Source: Tragulus kanchil (taxonomy: Eukaryota; Chordata; Mammalia; Artiodactyla; Tragulidae). From it: a stretch of DNA of 64,000 nucleotides. Position 1 is the first letter of the stretch. Each line of letters opens with the position of its first letter. The stretch spans positions 122,103,123 to 122,167,122 of the forward strand of contig JAIOJX010000004.1 in assembly GCA_022376925.1 (NCBI GenBank), written 5' to 3'. The notes under the pieces were generated by a model, which saw nothing but the letters and a program-made list of their open reading frames with translations, made no database searches and had not been told where the DNA came from. This document shows, piece after piece, positions 1 to 11,139 of this stretch. Made by a program: the position numbers and the translations under genes.

Positions 1-1569
1 TAATTTGCCAATAGCTAATTACAGTCATCATTGACTTAGCTCCATTTTCAGAGCATTTTAACAGTAAAACAAGGAGTATAAAGACATCACTTATATGGGA
101 TTCATTATAATAGAAGTGGATATCACATTGTTACACTCCTCTATTCACATATATACATTTATTCCTTTAGGCTTTCACGTGTGAAATAAATTTACTGGAA
201 TCCCAGCTTCTACTATATATTAAGCCTACAATTCAAGAACAGCCAGGCCAAGGACATAGTGTTCCATCTTTACAATCAAACACAGATTTCCCATTAAAAG
301 GAAAATTCTCTATTTCAAAAGATTTAATAGTATGGTCCTTTAAAAATAATTCCAGATGGCTAAATTTTAGGGTTGCAAAGATCCTACCACAATAAATATT
401 TTTGCTTTATTGTGTTTTGTACAAATTTTCAGACACTAGAGGTTTTACCTAATGCTTTCTTTTAAGAGACAAGTGGAGTTTAGGAGTTACACTGCATTTT
501 CTTATATTATTTATTTCAGCTATAGTTTTTGTACCTTTTTAAGATGACCTCATTCCTATGGACACATTTTCTGTGATTCATTATGCAAGACATGTTGATA
601 TTTTCCTACACTGTTTTGCTACTTTTTGTATCAACTTGGCCATCTTTTCTCACTTACAACCCCACCCTCTTTTCTTTGAAGTCTGTCTACTTAAATTATA
701 AATAAACTTCATTGAGCCTAATGGCTTATTACGTCAAGAGGAAAAAAATCCAAATACGACAGTGATTAAGTACATAACCTTTAACTGAAATGAATGTTTC
801 CAAAATAAACAACACTGAGCAAATATTTCCCAATAGCCTATACAGAGCTCATGTATAAAACACTAGCAATGCTTTTATTGCCCCTACATCCTATTTCATA
901 ACAAATATCTCCAAAGTATTTAGATTACCATATTAGCATACAGTTTTCTATAACTGAATAATGGGTTGAAATCCTTGGCTCTTGCTTCTGCAGACTGAAG
1001 TCACATGACTATAGATCAGGTCAGTTGTCACTAGATGGCTCTGTTTTTAGTCACTCTGAGGTAATGTACACTCTATAATTAAAACTCTACAGTGTAAGCA
1101 TAGGCACTGATGGCTAAAATTCAGGGTGGAGCAACAGAGGGAACTCGTGAAATTATTTTATAATTATCATTTTGAAGTCGCTAAATGTAATACATATGTA
1201 AAAATGACACCAGAAAAAAAATAGGAAAAGAAATATATGTACATTTTAATATACCTTCTGTCACCCAAATGCATAGACTCTTTATCTCATCTAAGTTTAG
1301 CATCCTGACACTGACCTTATTGTACAATTAATTTTTAACTGTGGCTAGTACAATCCCTTCAATGGCTTGCCGGTCCCTGGTATGTGCCTCTGTGTAGCCC
1401 CATAGGCTTTTGGTGCCTCCTCCACCAATACCCGTGCTTCTCTCATAGGCGTATGGAGTCTGACTGACCAGGCCTCATTCTCCTTTTTTCTACCATAAAC
1501 TAGAAACTTTTCTGTTTAAGCTAGAAAAAGAATATCAGTCAGTGCAGAAGCAATTGTTTCTAGTAGCAA
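1..1569. other. gene-free AT-rich unique sequence
   Basis: No open reading frame of note, no recognisable SINE or LINE, and no splice-flanked exon pattern that I can support. It is ordinary AT-rich mammalian non-coding DNA. The first tandem duplication starts at its right edge. Confidence 0.6.
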
Positions 1570-3702
1570 CTGCTCATTAAAGAAACTATAGATGTCTTTG
1601 AGCACTGTTAAACAATTATGTTTAACATTTAAAAAAATCTCTTTTGAAAATACCTTTCTTCCATCCAACAAGACAAATTATTTTTCCTCATTTTTAATAT
1701 GATCACACTGTGCTGAAACTACAACACGTAGAATGCACAATCCTTCAGAACAATCACTCTCCCTCTTTGTGGCACAAAGTGCATAAAATCATCTGTTGGG
1801 TGAGAAGAATAGATATGAAAGATTCCATTTGGAATTCCATTTCCTGCTCAACTGCAGATAGTGACAGAGTGAGAACTGTAAATTTCTAGCACTGTCCTCT
1901 ACAATTTGAAAACTTACATAGTAGTCCTAAAACTGTGTCTTAGACATTTGCATTTTGCAAGGAGTGGCTCCTAGGGACCTGCTCAAGCTGTACCAATGAA
2001 TTATTATGTCTAAGACTCTGGACATCCTGAAAATACCATTATTAGGACTATAGTGTGAAGACGTAAACATTTCTTCCACAAAATCCTTAGAGTTGTAAAG
2101 CTACACAACTACCATGGCCCTTGGTCTAATTTTAAGTATGGGCAAATTGAAAGGTCCATGAGAGAGGGGAAGGGAGAGGGGAGATATTTTGACCCTGCAT
2201 TACATCACCATATGGTTTTCAGAAATAATCGGGAACTCAAGTAGCCTGCTTAGTAGTTTTCCTTCTTTGGGATGTAGTCTTTTTCTTTGCACTGCCAGCT
2301 GACTGTGCAAAGGGTGTGTGACTGTGGAAAGTAGGACAACAGCATAAATCTGCCACAGAACCAGAGACAGCTGATGACTCAGGCAGAAAAGGACTAAACA
2401 GTTGTTTTATCGGCTTTTGTGTAGCCCTTGGGTGACGGTTGTGGGGCGCATTTCATTCAAAATGACAACTTAGTCCAACTTAGAATATTTCCAGTTATAA
2501 CTATACCCCCCCCTCAAAAAAGGTGGGTTTTTCCCCAGTGGTTTGTCATGAATGAAATATGCTTCCATCTCAGTCAAGTTTCTAAGGGAAGAAATACCCC
2601 AAAATAAATAATACGAAATTGCTTTCTTTCATCCTGCTCATTAAAGAAACTATAGATGTCTTTGAGCACTGTTAAACAATTATGTTTAACATTTAAAAAA
2701 ATCTCTTTTGAAAATACCTTTCTTCCATCCAACAAGACAAATTATTTTTCCTCATTTTTAATATGATCACACTGTGCTGAAACTACAACACGTAGAATGC
2801 ACAATCCTTCAGAACAATCACTCTCCCTCTTTGTGGCACAAAGTGCATAAAATCATCTGTTGGGTGAGAAGAATAGATATGACGAAAGATTCCATTTGGA
2901 ATTCCATTTCCTGCTCAACTGCAGATAGTGACAGAGTGAGAACTGTAAATTTCTAGCACTGTCCTCTACAATTTGAAAACTTACATAGTAGTCCTAAAAC
3001 TGTGTCTTAGACATTTGCATTTTGCAAGGAGTGGCTCCTAGGGACCTGCTCAAGCTGTACCAATGAATTATTATGTCTAAGACTCTGGACATCCTGAAAA
3101 TACCATTATTAGGACTATAGTGTGAAGACGTAAACATTTCTTCCACAAAATCCTTAGAGTTGTAAAGCTACACAACTACCATGGCCCTTGGTCTAATTTT
3201 AAGTATGGGCAAATTGAAAGGTCCATGAGAGAGGGGAAGGGAGAGGGGAGATATTTTGACCCTGCATTACATCACCATATGGTTTTCAGAAATAATCGGG
3301 AACTCAAGTAGCCTGCTTAGTAGTTTTCCTTCTTTGGGATGTAGTCTTTTTCTTTGCACTGCCAGCTGACTGTGCAAAGGGTGTGTGACTGTGGAAAGTA
3401 GGACAACAGCATAAATCTGCCACAGAACCAGAGACAGCTGATGACTCAGGCAGAAAAGGACTAAACAGTTGTTTTATCGGCTTTTGTGTAGCCCTTGGGT
3501 GACGGTTGTGGGGCGCATTTCATTCAAAATGACAACTTAGTCCAACTTAGAATATTTCCAGTTATAACTATACCCCCCCCTCAAAAAAGGTGGGTTTTTT
3601 TCCCCAGTGGTTTGTCATGAATGAAATATGCTTCCATCTCAGTCAAGTTTCTAAGGGAAGAAATACCCCAAAATAAATAATACGAAATTGCTTTCTTTCA
3701 TC
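1570..3702. repeat. tandem duplication D1 (about 1.07 kb x2)
   Basis: 1570-2633 is repeated as 2634-3702. The copies differ by a 3-base insertion near 2883 and a longer T run near 3598. The junction shares the 5-mer CTGCT with both parental flanks. The right copy continues into unique sequence (AGTTGAAAAGCAC). Probably an unmerged assembly overlap. Confidence 0.95.
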
Positions 3703-4029
3703 CTGCTAGTTGAAAAGCACACTTCCCTAGGAGTGGGGTTTTTGAAATAAGGCAGGACAGTGAAAGTAGACAGAAAGATTGGCAGTTGTCCTCCTTTGCT
3801 CAGATCTACCTCTACAATCCCTGACAGTCACCAAGGAGTGTTTGAAACATTCTGAATAGGGTAGTGAGTGAGTCCTACATGAGATAAACTATCTCCCTAA
3901 TTAAAAGTCGACATTTTTTCATGTTACAAAACAGAATCACTGATGAATATACTTCTAAATAACTTAAATTAGCAAATATTTTTGAATGCTTTGTTACAAA
4001 AGTTCTAAACTCTGGGGATGATAGAAATA

Positions 4030-4066
4030 TATGTATATATACACACATACACACACAAATATATAT
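4030..4066. repeat. AT/AC dinucleotide microsatellite
   Basis: Short mixed TA and CA repeats directly abut the left end of the mariner MITE. It is duplicated within D2 at about 5150-5187. Confidence 0.8.
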
Positions 4067-4147
4067 ATTGGGTTGACCAAAAAGTTCATTTGGGTTTTTC
4101 CATAAGCTCTTAAGGAAAAACGTAAATGAACTTTTTGCTAACCCAAT
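4067..4147. mobile_element. mariner-type palindromic MITE
   Basis: 81 bp that fold almost end to end. The left end reads ATTGGGTTGACCAAAAAGTT and the right end is its near-complement ending GCTAACCCAAT. This matches the short internally deleted mariner derivatives known in ruminants. It has no transposase, so it is non-autonomous. A clean TA duplication is visible only on the left side. Confidence 0.85.
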
Positions 4148-4302
4148 GTCTTATTATCACTGGATTCATGACATGCTCACAATTTTCTTGAAGAAACAAG
4201 ATTTATACACATGAAACTATTAAAGGCACAAAAAGGGGGAATTTTAATATATACATATAATAAGGAACATTCAGGGTAACTGACAGCCACCTCCATTTCT
4301 CA

Positions 4303-4489
4303 GGGCTTCCTAGATGGCATTAGTGATAAAGAACCTGCCTGCCAATGCAAGAGACATACGAGACATGAGTTCGATCCCTGGGTCAGGAATTTTCCCTCAA
4401 GTAAGAAATGGCAATCTGCTCCAGTATTCTTGTCTGGAGAATTCCATGGGCAGAGGAGCCTGGTGGGCTACAGTCCATGGAACCAGAAA
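4303..4489 (+). mobile_element. Bov-tA SINE, 3' end cut at duplication junction
   Basis: A tRNA-Glu-derived head (GGGCTTCCTAGATGGC, box B GTTCGATCCCTGG) is fused to a Bov-A monomer ending near CAGTCCATGGAACC. The element stops at the D2 junction. The complete version is the copy at 5424. It is moderately diverged from the family, so not recent. Confidence 0.85.
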
Positions 4490-5187
4490 TCTGCAAGAAC
4501 CGGGATGAAACTGTGGAAAGTAGGACAACAGCATAAATCTGCCACAGAACCAGAGACAGCTGATGACTCAGGCAGAAAAGGACTAAACAGTTGTTTTATC
4601 GGCTTTTGTGTAGCCCTTGGGTGACGGTTGTGGGGCGCATTTCATTCAAAATGACAACTTAGTCCAACTTAGAATATTTCCAGTTATAACTATACCCCCC
4701 CCTCAAAAAAGGTGGGTTTTTTTCCCCAGTGGTTTGTCATGAATGAAATATGCTTCCATCTCAGTCAAGTTTCTAAGGGAAGAAATACCCCAAAATAAAT
4801 AATACGAAATTGCTTTCTTTCATCCTGCTAGTTGAAAAGCACACTTCCCTAGGAGTGGGGATTTTGAAATAAGAAGGACAGTGAAAGTAGACAGAAAGAT
4901 TGGCAGTTGTCCTCCTTTGCTCAGATCTACCTCTACAATCCCTGACAGTCACCAAGGAGTGTTTGAAACATTCTGAATAGGGTAGTGAGTGAGTCCTACA
5001 TGAGATAAACTATCTCCCTAATTAAAAGTCGACATTTTTTCATGTTACAAAACAGAATCACTGATGAATATACTTCTAAATAACTTAAATTAGCAAATAT
5101 TTTTGAATGCTTTGTTACAAAAGTTCTAAACTCTGGGGATGATAGAAATATATGTATATATACACACATACACACACAAATATATAT

Positions 5188-5268
5188 ATTGGGTTGACCA
5201 AAAAGTTCATTTGGGTTTTTCCATAAGCTCTTAAGGAAAAACGTAAATGAACTTTTTGCTAACCCAAT
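5188..5268. mobile_element. mariner-type MITE, D2 second copy
   Basis: Duplicate of the MITE at 4067 at offset 1121, produced by D2. It is not an independent insertion. Confidence 0.85.
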
Positions 5269-5423
5269 GTCTTATTATCACTGGATTCATGACATGCTCA
5301 CAATTTTCTTGAAGAAACAAGATTTATACACATGAAACTATTAAAGGCACAAAAAGGGGGAATTTTAATATATACATATAATAAGGAACATTCAGGGTAA
5401 CTGACAGCCACCTCCATTTCTCA

Positions 5424-5636
5424 GGGCTTCCTAGATGGCATTAGTGATAAAGAACCTGCCTGCCAATGCAAGAGACATACGAGACATGAGTTCGATCCCT
5501 GGGTCAGGAATTTTCCCTCAAGTAAGAAATGGCAATCTGCTCCAGTATTCTTGTCTGGAGAATTCCATGGGCAGAGGAGCCTGGTGGGCTACAGTCCATG
5601 GAACCAGAAAGAGCTGGACATGACTAAGTAACTGAC
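5424..5636 (+). mobile_element. Bov-tA SINE
   Basis: Full element: tRNA-Glu-type head, then a Bov-A monomer through GAGCTGGACATGACTAAGTA. It is the same insertion as at 4303 and 6576, copied by D2 and D3. Confidence 0.85.
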
Positions 5637-5893
5637 TACCCCATTTCTCATCACCAATTGCCCTAATTCTGCAACGAAAGACTCAAGGGCCTGGTTGGCA
5701 AAGAAAAAACTCTTAGGTAGGTAGAAAGGAAGGCCTGTAGGATATGACAGCCTAGTCATGCTAGTGAATATTGTTCTGTTTCCTGGTGCACAATTGCATA
5801 AGAAAGAGAGAACCAAAGGGTATCATTGTGTATAAGATACGTTGCCATTTGAGCTTCAAGACCTTATTGAAATAATACAGAAAAAAACTCAGA

Positions 5894-6202
5894 GGGCTTC
5901 CCCTGGTGATCCAGTGGGTAAGGACACCGCCTTGCAGTGCAAGGGGTGCCAGTTCGATCCCTGGCCTGGGAAGATCCCACGTGCCACGGAGCGGCTGGAC
6001 CGATGTGTCCAATTACCGAGCCGGAGCTCTGGAGCACAACAGATGCCACCGTGATGGGAGGCCCACAGGAGCCAAAGAACAAAGATGGATGAAAATAGAG
6101 AAATGAAAGACCAATAGAAGTGGCTCACCCACCCCCTCCCTCCCCACCCCACCCCTGTAAAAGATAAATAAACAAAATAAATGTTTAAAAAAAAAAAAAA
6201 AA
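5894..6202 (+). mobile_element. family-A tRNA-Glu-type SINE (copy 1)
   Basis: The head has box A-like GATCCAGTGGGTAAGG and box B GTTCGATCCCTGG. The body runs to GAAATGAAAGACCAATAGAA, then a C-rich tract and an A tail. Flanking repeats AAAACTCAGAG and AAAACTCAAGAG look like a slightly diverged target-site duplication. The body lacks about 30 bp around the GCGCATGCGC palindrome. Confidence 0.85.
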
Positions 6203-6304
6203 CTCAAGAGACACAGAATACAAAGGAAATTAAGGAAATCAAAGCAGAGGTTAGAGTAATTCAAAAAATGACAGTTATTAAATAGTAAAAAAGTACCAAT
6301 TATT

Positions 6305-6468
6305 GAGGAGTGTGCACTTACTAGGTCCTTTAGGTAGGCTATGCCTAATTCTTATAGCAACTTTTAGAGTTATAATTTTTGATCTATATTTAACTGATGA
6401 AGAAACCAAAACTCCAAGGGCATAAGTAATTTTTCCAAAGTTGCACAGCTAGGGAAAGTGGATAAACC
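6305..6468 (-). mobile_element. MIR relic (antisense)
   Basis: Shows the antisense MIR signature: TGATGAAGAAACCAAAACTC, then TTGCACAGCTAGGGAAAGTG and a weak CAGAATTCAAG-type end. It is ancient and diverged. The second copy (about 7457-7630, in D3) keeps the full right end. Confidence 0.7.
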
Positions 6469-6575
6469 AGAAGATTTATACACATGAAACTATTAAAGGC
6501 ACAAAAAGGGGGAATTTTAATATATACATATAATAAGGAACATTCAGGGTAACTGACAGCCACCTCCATTTCTCA

Positions 6576-6788
6576 GGGCTTCCTAGATGGCATTAGTGAT
6601 AAAGAACCTGCCTGCCAATGCAAGAGACATACGAGACATGAGTTCGATCCCTGGGTCAGGAATTTTCCCTCAAGTAAGAAATGGCAATCTGCTCCAGTAT
6701 TCTTGTCTGGAGAATTCCATGGGCAGAGGAGCCTGGTGGGCTACAGTCCATGGAACCAGAAAGAGCTGGACATGACTAAGTAACTGAC
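6576..6788 (+). mobile_element. Bov-tA SINE, D3 second copy
   Basis: Identical to 5424-5636 at offset 1152. It is part of D3 and not an independent insertion. Confidence 0.85.
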
Positions 6789-7045
6789 TACCCCATTTCT
6801 CATCACCAATTGCCCTAATTCTGCAACGAAAGACTCAAGGGCCTGGTTGGCAAAGAAAAAACTCTTAGGTAGGTAGAAAGGAAGGCCTGTAGGATATGAC
6901 AGCCTAGTCATGCTAGTGAATATTGTTCTGTTTCCTGGTGCACAATTGCATAAGAAAGAGAGAACCAAAGGGTATCATTGTGTATAAGATACGTTGCCAT
7001 TTGAGCTTCAAGACCTTATTGAAATAATACAGAAAAAAACTCAGA

Positions 7046-7354
7046 GGGCTTCCCCTGGTGATCCAGTGGGTAAGGACACCGCCTTGCAGTGCAAGGGGTG
7101 CCAGTTCGATCCCTGGCCTGGGAAGATCCCACGTGCCACGGAGCGGCTGGACCGATGTGTCCAATTACCGAGCCGGAGCTCTGGAGCACAACAGATGCCA
7201 CCGTGATGGGAGGCCCACAGGAGCCAAAGAACAAAGATGGATGAAAATAGAGAAATGAAAGACCAATAGAAGTGGCTCACCCACCCCCTCCCTCCCCACC
7301 CCACCCCTGTAAAAGATAAATAAACAAAATAAATGTTTAAAAAAAAAAAAAAAA
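7046..7354 (+). mobile_element. family-A SINE, D3 second copy
   Basis: Identical to the copy at 5894 at offset 1152, produced by D3. Confidence 0.85.
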
Positions 7355-7456
7355 CTCAAGAGACACAGAATACAAAGGAAATTAAGGAAATCAAAGCAGA
7401 GGTTAGAGTAATTCAAAAAATGACAGTTATTAAATAGTAAAAAAGTACCAATTATT

Positions 7457-7630
7457 GAGGAGTGTGCACTTACTAGGTCCTTTAGGTAGGCTATGCCTAA
7501 TTCTTATAGCAACTTTTAGAGTTATAATTTTTGATCTATATTTAACTGATGAAGAAACCAAAACTCCAAGGGCATAAGTAATTTTTCCAAAGTTGCACAG
7601 CTAGGGAAAGTGGATAAACCAGAATTCAAG
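7457..7630 (-). mobile_element. MIR relic (antisense), D3 second copy
   Basis: Same relic as 6305-6468 but with its unbroken right end (AGAATTCAAGTCAGACC). Confidence 0.7.
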
Positions 7631-8054
7631 TCAGACCCACCTGAAGAGCCCATAGTTTTTCAACTGCCAACAGTTTCTCCAAATTCACTCCACGTGGGCC
7701 TGGAATCTATGAGAGGCATGCAGATTTCAAGTGCAACAGATATCACAGTAAGAGATGCAGTGCATTAAGCCTTCAGCAAACAAGTATCAGATTCCTGTCA
7801 GGACTAGATGTTCAAGAGTGAGGAGACAGACGGCAGTCCTGCCCAGATAGTGGGGAGTCTTGAAGACATGATCTGGAGCAGATGGAAGCTAAGAAGAGGG
7901 ACTCTCCTCATCTCACACATCAGAGATGATTTCCCATAAGATGTCAAAAGCAGCGCTAGAAGGTTAAGTTATATAAACTCTTCCCAAGGAGCACAAGGTG
8001 CAACAGAAGACTACAGCAGAATGTACTAATAATGATGACAACAATCAAAATTTA
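7631..8054. other. gene-free interval
   Basis: Non-repetitive sequence with no exon or RNA signature that I can support. The left edge of D4 lies at about 7944. Confidence 0.5.
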
Positions 8055-8120
8055 GTGAGTGCTTACAAGGTGCCAAGTACTCTTTTATACATTTAACATA
8101 TGTTAATTCATTTAATGTAA
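8055..8120 (-). mobile_element. MIR/L2-like fragment (antisense)
   Basis: GTGAGTGCTTACAAGGTGCC followed by AAGTACTC and TTAATTCATTTAA is the typical antisense tail of MIR or L2. It is repeated at 9201-9266 by D4. Confidence 0.55.
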
Positions 8121-8649
8121 AAAAAAGATGAGAGCCATTTGCAATTTAAGAGCAGGAAAGTATATGCCATCAAAACTGATTCTTCAAATCTTCAGGTCAT
8201 TTTCAGCCTCAATAAATGGCAGATCTTGATCTCAATCTACTTCAATATCTACATGTCATCTCTGCCAAAATCATCATTTGGCAGAAAATTTTCAATACTG
8301 AGATGAAAAGCTAAAACAGAAAACTCCACTTAAAAGCCAATTCATTTGTTTGCGAAGAATATTTTGCAGCCCTTTATGACGTTACCTTTTCTAAGCCTCA
8401 ATTTATTCTTAATGTAATGGAGTTGTCATGAATGGTTCTCTCTCTAGTCCAAGTCTGTGCCAGATAACACAGTGCCCCTACCAGGTAATAATTTATATCA
8501 GTTTCTTTAATTTTCAAAATAAAATATTAACTTTTCTGCAGTTATGTCTGATATCTAAATCATGTATCTTACTTGGAAGTCAAGAACATAAAACTTTTTT
8601 TTTAAGAACATAAAACTTTTATAGTTCAAGATCCTCATGGACCCTAGAC

Positions 8650-8935
8650 TCAAATTGACTAACAAAGAACTACATCAGATAATTCAATAGAAAATGGTAC
8701 AAGATTTGTACAGACACCTAACAAAAGATAACATCCAAATGACTTATAATCATAAAAAAAAGATATTCGACTTTACCAGTCATCGGAGAAACAGAAACTT
8801 AAACCACCAAAAGATTCTATTTCATACACACCAAAGGGGCTAAAGTGAAAGACTGAGTTCCAAATGTTGGCAAGAATGTGAAGCAAATGGAACATTTTTT
8901 ACAGTGCAGGCAGAGGTGGACACTGAAAAACTACT
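8650..8935 (+). mobile_element. L1M ORF2/3' relic
   Basis: Resembles the sense strand of old mammalian L1 near the ORF2 end: mice-to-human type motifs such as GTTGGCAAGAATGTGAAGCA and a GAAACAGAAACTTAAACCAC stretch. No open frame survives. The same relic resumes at 10235 after the L1_BT fragment and the D4 duplicate. Confidence 0.7.
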
Positions 8936-8939
8936 TAAT

Positions 8940-9062
8940 AGTATGTATTAAAGGGGATATTTACACTCCTATGGCTGATCCATGTTGATGTATGGCAGAA
9001 ACCAACACAATGTTGTAATTATCCTTCAACTAAAAATAAATAAAGAAAAAACTAACCAAGAA
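8940..9062 (+). mobile_element. L1_BT-like 3' end, 5'-truncated
   Basis: CTATGGCTGATCCATGTTGA, GGCAGAAACCAACACAATG and TTATCCTTCAACTAAAAATA are hallmarks of the ruminant L1 3' end. It is inserted in the older L1M relic. The copy at 10086-10208 is its D4 duplicate. Confidence 0.8.
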
Positions 9063-10234
9063 AACATGTATTATATGTTATTGTGACGAAAAAAAGCAGC
9101 GCTAGAAGGTTAAGTTATATAAACTCTTCCCAAGGAGCACAAGGTGCAACAGAAGACTACAGCAGAATGTACTAATAATGATGACAACAATCAAAATTTA
9201 GTGAGTGCTTACAAGGTGCCAAGTACTCTTTTATACATTTAACATATGTTAATTCATTTAATGTAAAAAAAAGATGAGAGCCATTTGCAATTTAAGAGCA
9301 GGAAAGTATATGCCATCAAAACTGATTCTTCAAATCTTCAGGTCATTTTCAGCCTCAATAAATGGCAGATCTTGATCTCAATCTACTTCAATATCTACAT
9401 GTCATCTCTGCCAAAATCATCATTTGGCAGAAAATTTTCAATACTGAGATGAAAAGCTAAAACAGAAAACTCCACTTAAAAGCCAATTCATTTGTTTGCG
9501 AAGAATATTTTGCAGCCCTTTATGACGTTACCTTTTCTAAGCCTCAATTTATTCTTAATGTAATGGAGTTGTCATGAATGGTTCTCTCTCTAGTCCAAGT
9601 CTGTGCCAGATAACACAGTGCCCCTACCAGGTAATAATTTATATCAGTTTCTTTAATTTTCAAAATAAAATATTAACTTTTCTGCAGTTATGTCTGATAT
9701 CTAAATCATGTATCTTACTTGGAAGTCAAGAACATAAAACTTTTTTTTTAAGAACATAAAACTTTTATAGTTCAAGATCCTCATGGACCCTAGACTCAAA
9801 TTGACTAACAAAGAACTACATCAGATAATTCAATAGAAAATGGTACAAGATTTGTACAGACACCTAACAAAAGATAACATCCAAATGACTTATAATCATA
9901 AAAAAAAGATATTCGACTTTACCAGTCATCGGAGAAACAGAAACTTAAACCACCAAAAGATTCTATTTCATACACACCAAAGGGGCTAAAGTGAAAGACT
10001 GAGTTCCAAATGTTGGCAAGAATGTGAAGCAAATGGAACATTTTTTACAGTGCAGGCAGAGGTGGACACTGAAAAACTACTTAATAGTATGTATTAAAGG
10101 GGATATTTACACTCCTATGGCTGATCCATGTTGATGTATGGCAGAAACCAACACAATGTTGTAATTATCCTTCAACTAAAAATAAATAAAGAAAAAACTA
10201 ACCAAGAAAACATGTATTATATGTTATTGTGACG

Positions 10235-10466
10235 CAATTTCACTCTTAAAATATATACCCAACAATAATGTATACATATATCACAAAAAGACATCTACAG
10301 GAATGTTCATAAAAGTACTATTCATAATAGCCAAGAATTGGAGACTACTTATCTATATGTCCAGTAACAGCAGAACACGCCAACAAATTCTGTTATATTC
10401 AGATAATAAAAAACTACACAGCAGTGATAATTAATGACCTACAACTACTCTCAAAAACTCTTAGTC
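10235..10466 (+). mobile_element. L1M 3' relic, continued
   Basis: Contains TATACCCAACAATAATG, ATGTTCATAAAAGTACTATT and CATAATAGCCAAGAATTGGA, the conserved late-ORF2 region of old L1s. It is interrupted at its right end by two family-A SINEs and resumes at 11154. Confidence 0.8.
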
Positions 10467-10792
10467 GGGTTTCCCCTGGTGGTCCAGTGGGTAAGGACAC
10501 CGCCTTGCAGTGCAAGGGGCGCCGGTTCCATCCCTGGCCTGGGAAGATCCCACATGCCCTGCCGCAGAGCGGCTGGACCCATGTGTCCATTTACCGCGCG
10601 CGAGCTCTGGAGCGCATGCGCCCAGAGCCGGCGCTCTACAACGACAGACGCCACCGAGATGGGAGGCCCACAGGAGCGAAAGAACAAAGACGGATGAAAA
10701 TAGAGAAATGAAAGACCAACAGAAGTGGCCCACCCACTCCCCTCCTTCCCCAACCCAACCCCCGCCCAAAATAAATAAATAAATAAATAAAT
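10467..10792 (+). mobile_element. family-A SINE (copy 3, full length)
   Basis: Best full-length representative: box A GGTCCAGTGGGTAAGG, box B GGTTCCATCCCTGG, a GC-rich body with perfect hairpin arms GCTCTGG and CCAGAGC around GCGCATGCGC (10604-10628), a C-rich tract and an (AAAT)n tail. The left flank AAAACTCTTAGTC and right flank AAACTCTGAGTC form a one-mismatch target-site duplication. Many CpGs remain, which suggests youth. Confidence 0.9.
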
Positions 10793-10806
10793 AAACTCTG
10801 AGTCTA

Positions 10807-11139
10807 GGGGCTTCCCTGGTGGTCCAGTTAATAAGGACACCGCCTTGCAGTGCAAGGGGCGCTGGTTCGATCCCTGGCCTGGGAAGATTCCACGTGCTGC
10901 GGAGCAGCTGGACCGATGTGTCCAATTAACGAGCAGGAGCTCTGCAGTGCATGCGCCCACAGCCAGTGCTCTGCAACAACAAAGGCCACTGCGATGGCAG
11001 GCCCACACGGGCCGGAGAAGAAAGATGGATGAAGACAGATAAATGAAAGACCAATAGAAGTTGCCCGCCCACTCCCCCCCCCTCCCCCCCCCCCCCCCCC
11101 CCAAAAAAAAAAGAAAAAAAAAAGAGAGAGAGAGAAAAG
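10807..11139 (+). mobile_element. family-A SINE (copy 4), inserted at the end of copy 3
   Basis: Exact 14-bp target-site duplication AAACTCTGAGTCTA at 10793-10806 and 11140-11153. It landed in or beside the 3' duplication of copy 3. It has a long C run (about 11077-11102) and a tail that has become A-rich and GA-rich. Confidence 0.92.
11077..11138. repeat. poly-C / poly-A / (GA)n simple repeat
   Basis: Expanded C tract of the SINE followed by A runs and a short GA repeat. Its length is probably unreliable in the assembly. Confidence 0.85.

Larger units (their letters stand above)
3388..5610. repeat. tandem duplication D2 (about 1.12 kb x2)
   Basis: 3388-4489 is repeated as 4510-5610. About 20 bp between the copies (4490-4509) look like a shortened, error-bearing version of sequence found just inside the unit (near 3418-3442). 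The unit overlaps D1, so 3388-3702 occurs three times in the window. Confidence 0.95.
5321..7624. repeat. tandem duplication D3 (1152 bp x2)
   Basis: 5321-6472 is repeated as 6473-7624 at a constant offset of 1152 with no difference that I could find. It carries a Bov-tA, a family-A SINE and a MIR relic. The junction overlap is only about 2 bp (AA). Confidence 0.97.
7944..10234. repeat. tandem duplication D4 (1146 bp x2)
   Basis: 7944-9088 is repeated as about 9089-10234 with constant offset 1146. The left copy ends GACG then A-run and CAGCGC. The right copy continues GACGCAATTTCAC into the same L1 relic, so the right copy carries the natural flank. Confidence 0.97.

Noticed and set aside
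10451..11104. A 217-codon open frame on the minus strand
   Set aside because: It runs antisense through two adjacent family-A SINEs. Similar frames appear wherever this SINE occurs. The GC-rich body and C-rich tract keep stops away. No protein family features.
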